Assembly: GCA_028289805.1 (NCBI GenBank)
Contig: JANQNI010000106.1
Coordinates: forward strand, 1-8,147
Direction: 5' to 3'
DNA from: Thermoplasmatota archaeon
Lineage (GTDB): Archaea; Thermoplasmatota; E2; JACPAO01; JAHFTW01
DNA: 8,147 nucleotides
Shown here: one piece after another, positions 7,314 to 8,147 of the stretch
How positions within the stretch are numbered: position 1 is the stretch's first letter
Layout of the letters: each line of letters starts with the position of its first letter
The notes under the pieces: generated by a model
Databases searched by the model: none
The model's input: only the letters and a program-made list of their open reading frames with translations
Told to the model about the DNA's origin: nothing
Program-made: the position numbers and the translations under genes

Positions 7314-7343
7314 GCCAGCCGCGCTGCGCACGGCTCGCTCCCA

Positions 7344-7355
7344 CGGCGGCCGCCG
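7344..7355. other. 12-base perfect palindrome between convergent genes
   Basis: CGGCGGCCGCCG is its own reverse complement. It sits in the spacer between the two direct repeat copies, downstream of both nrdJ and the minus-strand flavoprotein gene. With no loop and no following T-run it is not a classical terminator. GC-rich sequence yields such palindromes easily, so it may mean nothing. Confidence 0.4.
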
Positions 7356-7363
7356 CCCATCTT

Positions 7364-7421
7364 CCGTCAGTCCAGGGGCCGCACCCGTGAAGCATGCACG
7401 AAGGCGTCGACCACCGCCGTC
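7364..7421. repeat. Direct repeat copy 2: within the 3' end of the flavoprotein gene
   Basis: This is the partner of the block at 7256-7313 (54 of 58 bases identical). It covers the last 17 codons and the stop of the minus-strand thioredoxin reductase-like gene. The flanking coding sequence fits the family (GDLRADSWKQIPIAWGEAE leading into this block), so this copy is the one in a functional setting. Confidence 0.9.
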
Positions 7422-8147
7422 TCCGCCTCCCCCCACGCGATGGGGATCTGCTTCCAGGAGTCGGCGCGCAGGTCCCCCACCACGTACAGCCCCTCCACGA
7501 CGGCGCCCGCCGCGTCCAGCACGCGGCAGTCGGCGTCCGTCTCGACGAAGCCGTCGTCGTCGACGGCGGCGCCGGCCTGGAGGGCCAGTTCGTTCTGGAC
7601 CTTGTACCAGTCCATGGAGATCCACGCCTTGTCGAAGTGCTCCTCGCGGCCGTCCTCGAAGACGATGGAGAAGCGGCCGTCCTTGATGCCGGTGAACGCC
7701 TGGATGTGCCCGAAGACGATGGGGATGCCGTCGCGCTCGAGGCTCTCCTGGACCTCCTCCCAGGGTGCGCGGGGGTCGCGGGGGCCCTCGCCGCGCTCGT
7801 CGAGGTTGCAGTACGGCACCACCACCGTGTCGGCGCCGAAGTTGCGCTTGAGGCTCTTGGCGACGTACCGGCTTCCGGGGTCGCAGCCCAGCACGGCGAC
7901 GCGCTTGCCCTCGACGGTGTGGCCGTCGCACAGGAGGCAGTAGTCGGCCAGGCCCTTGTTGGCGTAGGGCAGCACCGCCTCGATGTCGCGGCGCCGGAAC
8001 GCGCGCAGGCGCGGCTGGGCGTCGGTGGCACCGGTGGCCAGCACGACGACGCGGGCGGTGGCCGTGACGGGGCCGCCCTCGCCCTCGGCCGTCAGTTCCC
8101 AGCCACCGCCGTCCCCATCGACGCGCCGCAGGGCGGTGACGTTCGTG
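7367..8147 (-). CDS. Thioredoxin reductase-like FAD flavoprotein with CLLC centre and altered NAD(P) site (5' end outside window)
   Basis: The frame is open from the right edge to the stop at 7367-7369, giving the last 259 residues; about 50-70 residues with the first FAD-binding GxGxxG should lie outside. A GTG at 8042-8044 is not the likely start, since coding continues upstream. Visible motifs in order are LATG (8030-8041), a redox centre Cys-Leu-Leu-Cys-Asp-Gly (cysteines at 7928-7939, where thioredoxin reductase has CATCDG), KRVAVLGCDPGS (nucleotide-binding segment), and the FAD-contacting YVVGDLRADSWKQIP near the end (GD at 7472-7477). This layout is that of low-molecular-weight thioredoxin reductases, which reduce thioredoxin. 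The second nucleotide site reads GCDPGS instead of GxGxSA, and no HRRxxxR motif for NADPH follows, so the electron donor may not be NADPH. It converges on nrdJ across 124 bases. A partial copy of its 3' end lies downstream. Confidence 0.87.
   Translation of the reverse strand, partial: TNVTALRRVDGDGGGWELTAEGEGGPVTATARVVVLATGATDAQPRLRAFRRRDIEAVLPYANKGLADYCLLCDGHTVEGKRVAVLGCDPGSRYVAKSLKRNFGADTVVVPYCNLDERGEGPRDPRAPWEEVQESLERDGIPIVFGHIQAFTGIKDGRFSIVFEDGREEHFDKAWISMDWYKVQNELALQAGAAVDDDGFVETDADCRVLDAAGAVVEGLYVVGDLRADSWKQIPIAWGEAETAVVDAFVHASRVRPLD

Noticed and set aside
7317..7335. Hairpin AGCCG/CGGCT as a terminator of nrdJ.
   Set aside because: The stem is only 5 bases with a 9-base loop and no T-run, which is expected by chance at this base composition.
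7262..7369. Stop-codon readthrough or selenocysteine extending the flavoprotein by 35 residues.
   Set aside because: The first TGA follows a complete family-like C-terminus, and nothing in the sequence signals recoding.
7256..7421. Possible CRISPR array or insertion-sequence ends, because of a repeated block.
   Set aside because: There are only two copies, they are direct rather than inverted, and the repeat encodes the end of the neighbouring gene. No transposase or cas gene is seen.
4791..7943. Plus-strand open frame of about 1050 codons.
   Set aside because: It is an out-of-frame reading of xth and nrdJ and of the antisense of the flavoprotein gene, dominated by Arg, Pro and Gly.
4297..8031. 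Very long open frame on the minus strand (over 1200 codons).
   Set aside because: It runs antisense to xth and nrdJ, has low-complexity Ala/Gly/Arg/Asp composition, and shows no recognisable domain. Long empty frames are expected opposite GC-rich genes.

Overview
This is a gene-dense, strongly GC-rich stretch in which third codon positions are almost always G or C. It carries five complete or nearly complete genes plus two that run off the edges. The organism is a prokaryote that makes c-type cytochromes by the System I (Ccm) route and makes deoxynucleotides with a B12-dependent (class II) ribonucleotide reductase. I lean towards a GC-rich archaeon, possibly of the Thermoplasmatota. The hints are a thioredoxin reductase-like protein lacking the usual NADPH site, a redoxin-CcdA fusion, and a secreted protein held by one C-terminal helix. 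No rRNA or other phylogenetic marker is present, so this is inference only and a GC-rich bacterium is not excluded.

Layout. Positions 1-133 are the tail of a small membrane-anchored protein. It overlaps by 4 bases a long ccmF (130-2688). That overlaps by 4 bases a 210-residue secreted and membrane-anchored protein of unknown function (2685-3317). Eighteen bases later comes a fusion of a TlpA/ResA-type thioredoxin and a CcdA electron-transfer membrane domain (3336-4658). These four genes look like a cytochrome c maturation block: CcmF attaches heme, and the fusion would carry reducing power from the cytoplasm across the membrane to keep apocytochrome cysteines reduced. The unknown protein sits between them.

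The same strand continues at short spacing with exodeoxyribonuclease III (4684-5466) and the class II ribonucleotide reductase nrdJ (5491-7242), covering DNA repair and DNA precursor synthesis. Facing them on the minus strand is the 3' part of a thioredoxin reductase-like flavoprotein (7367-8147, start outside the window). The reductase nrdJ ends in a redox cysteine pair that would need a thioredoxin-type reductant, so the adjacency makes functional sense.

The 124 bases between the two convergent genes hold the most unusual structure in the window. There is a 58-base imperfect copy of the flavoprotein's own 3' end, including its stop codon, placed exactly 108 bases (36 codons) downstream and in the same frame. 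No tRNA, rRNA, insertion sequence or CRISPR array was seen. No gene-free stretch exceeds 300 bases.
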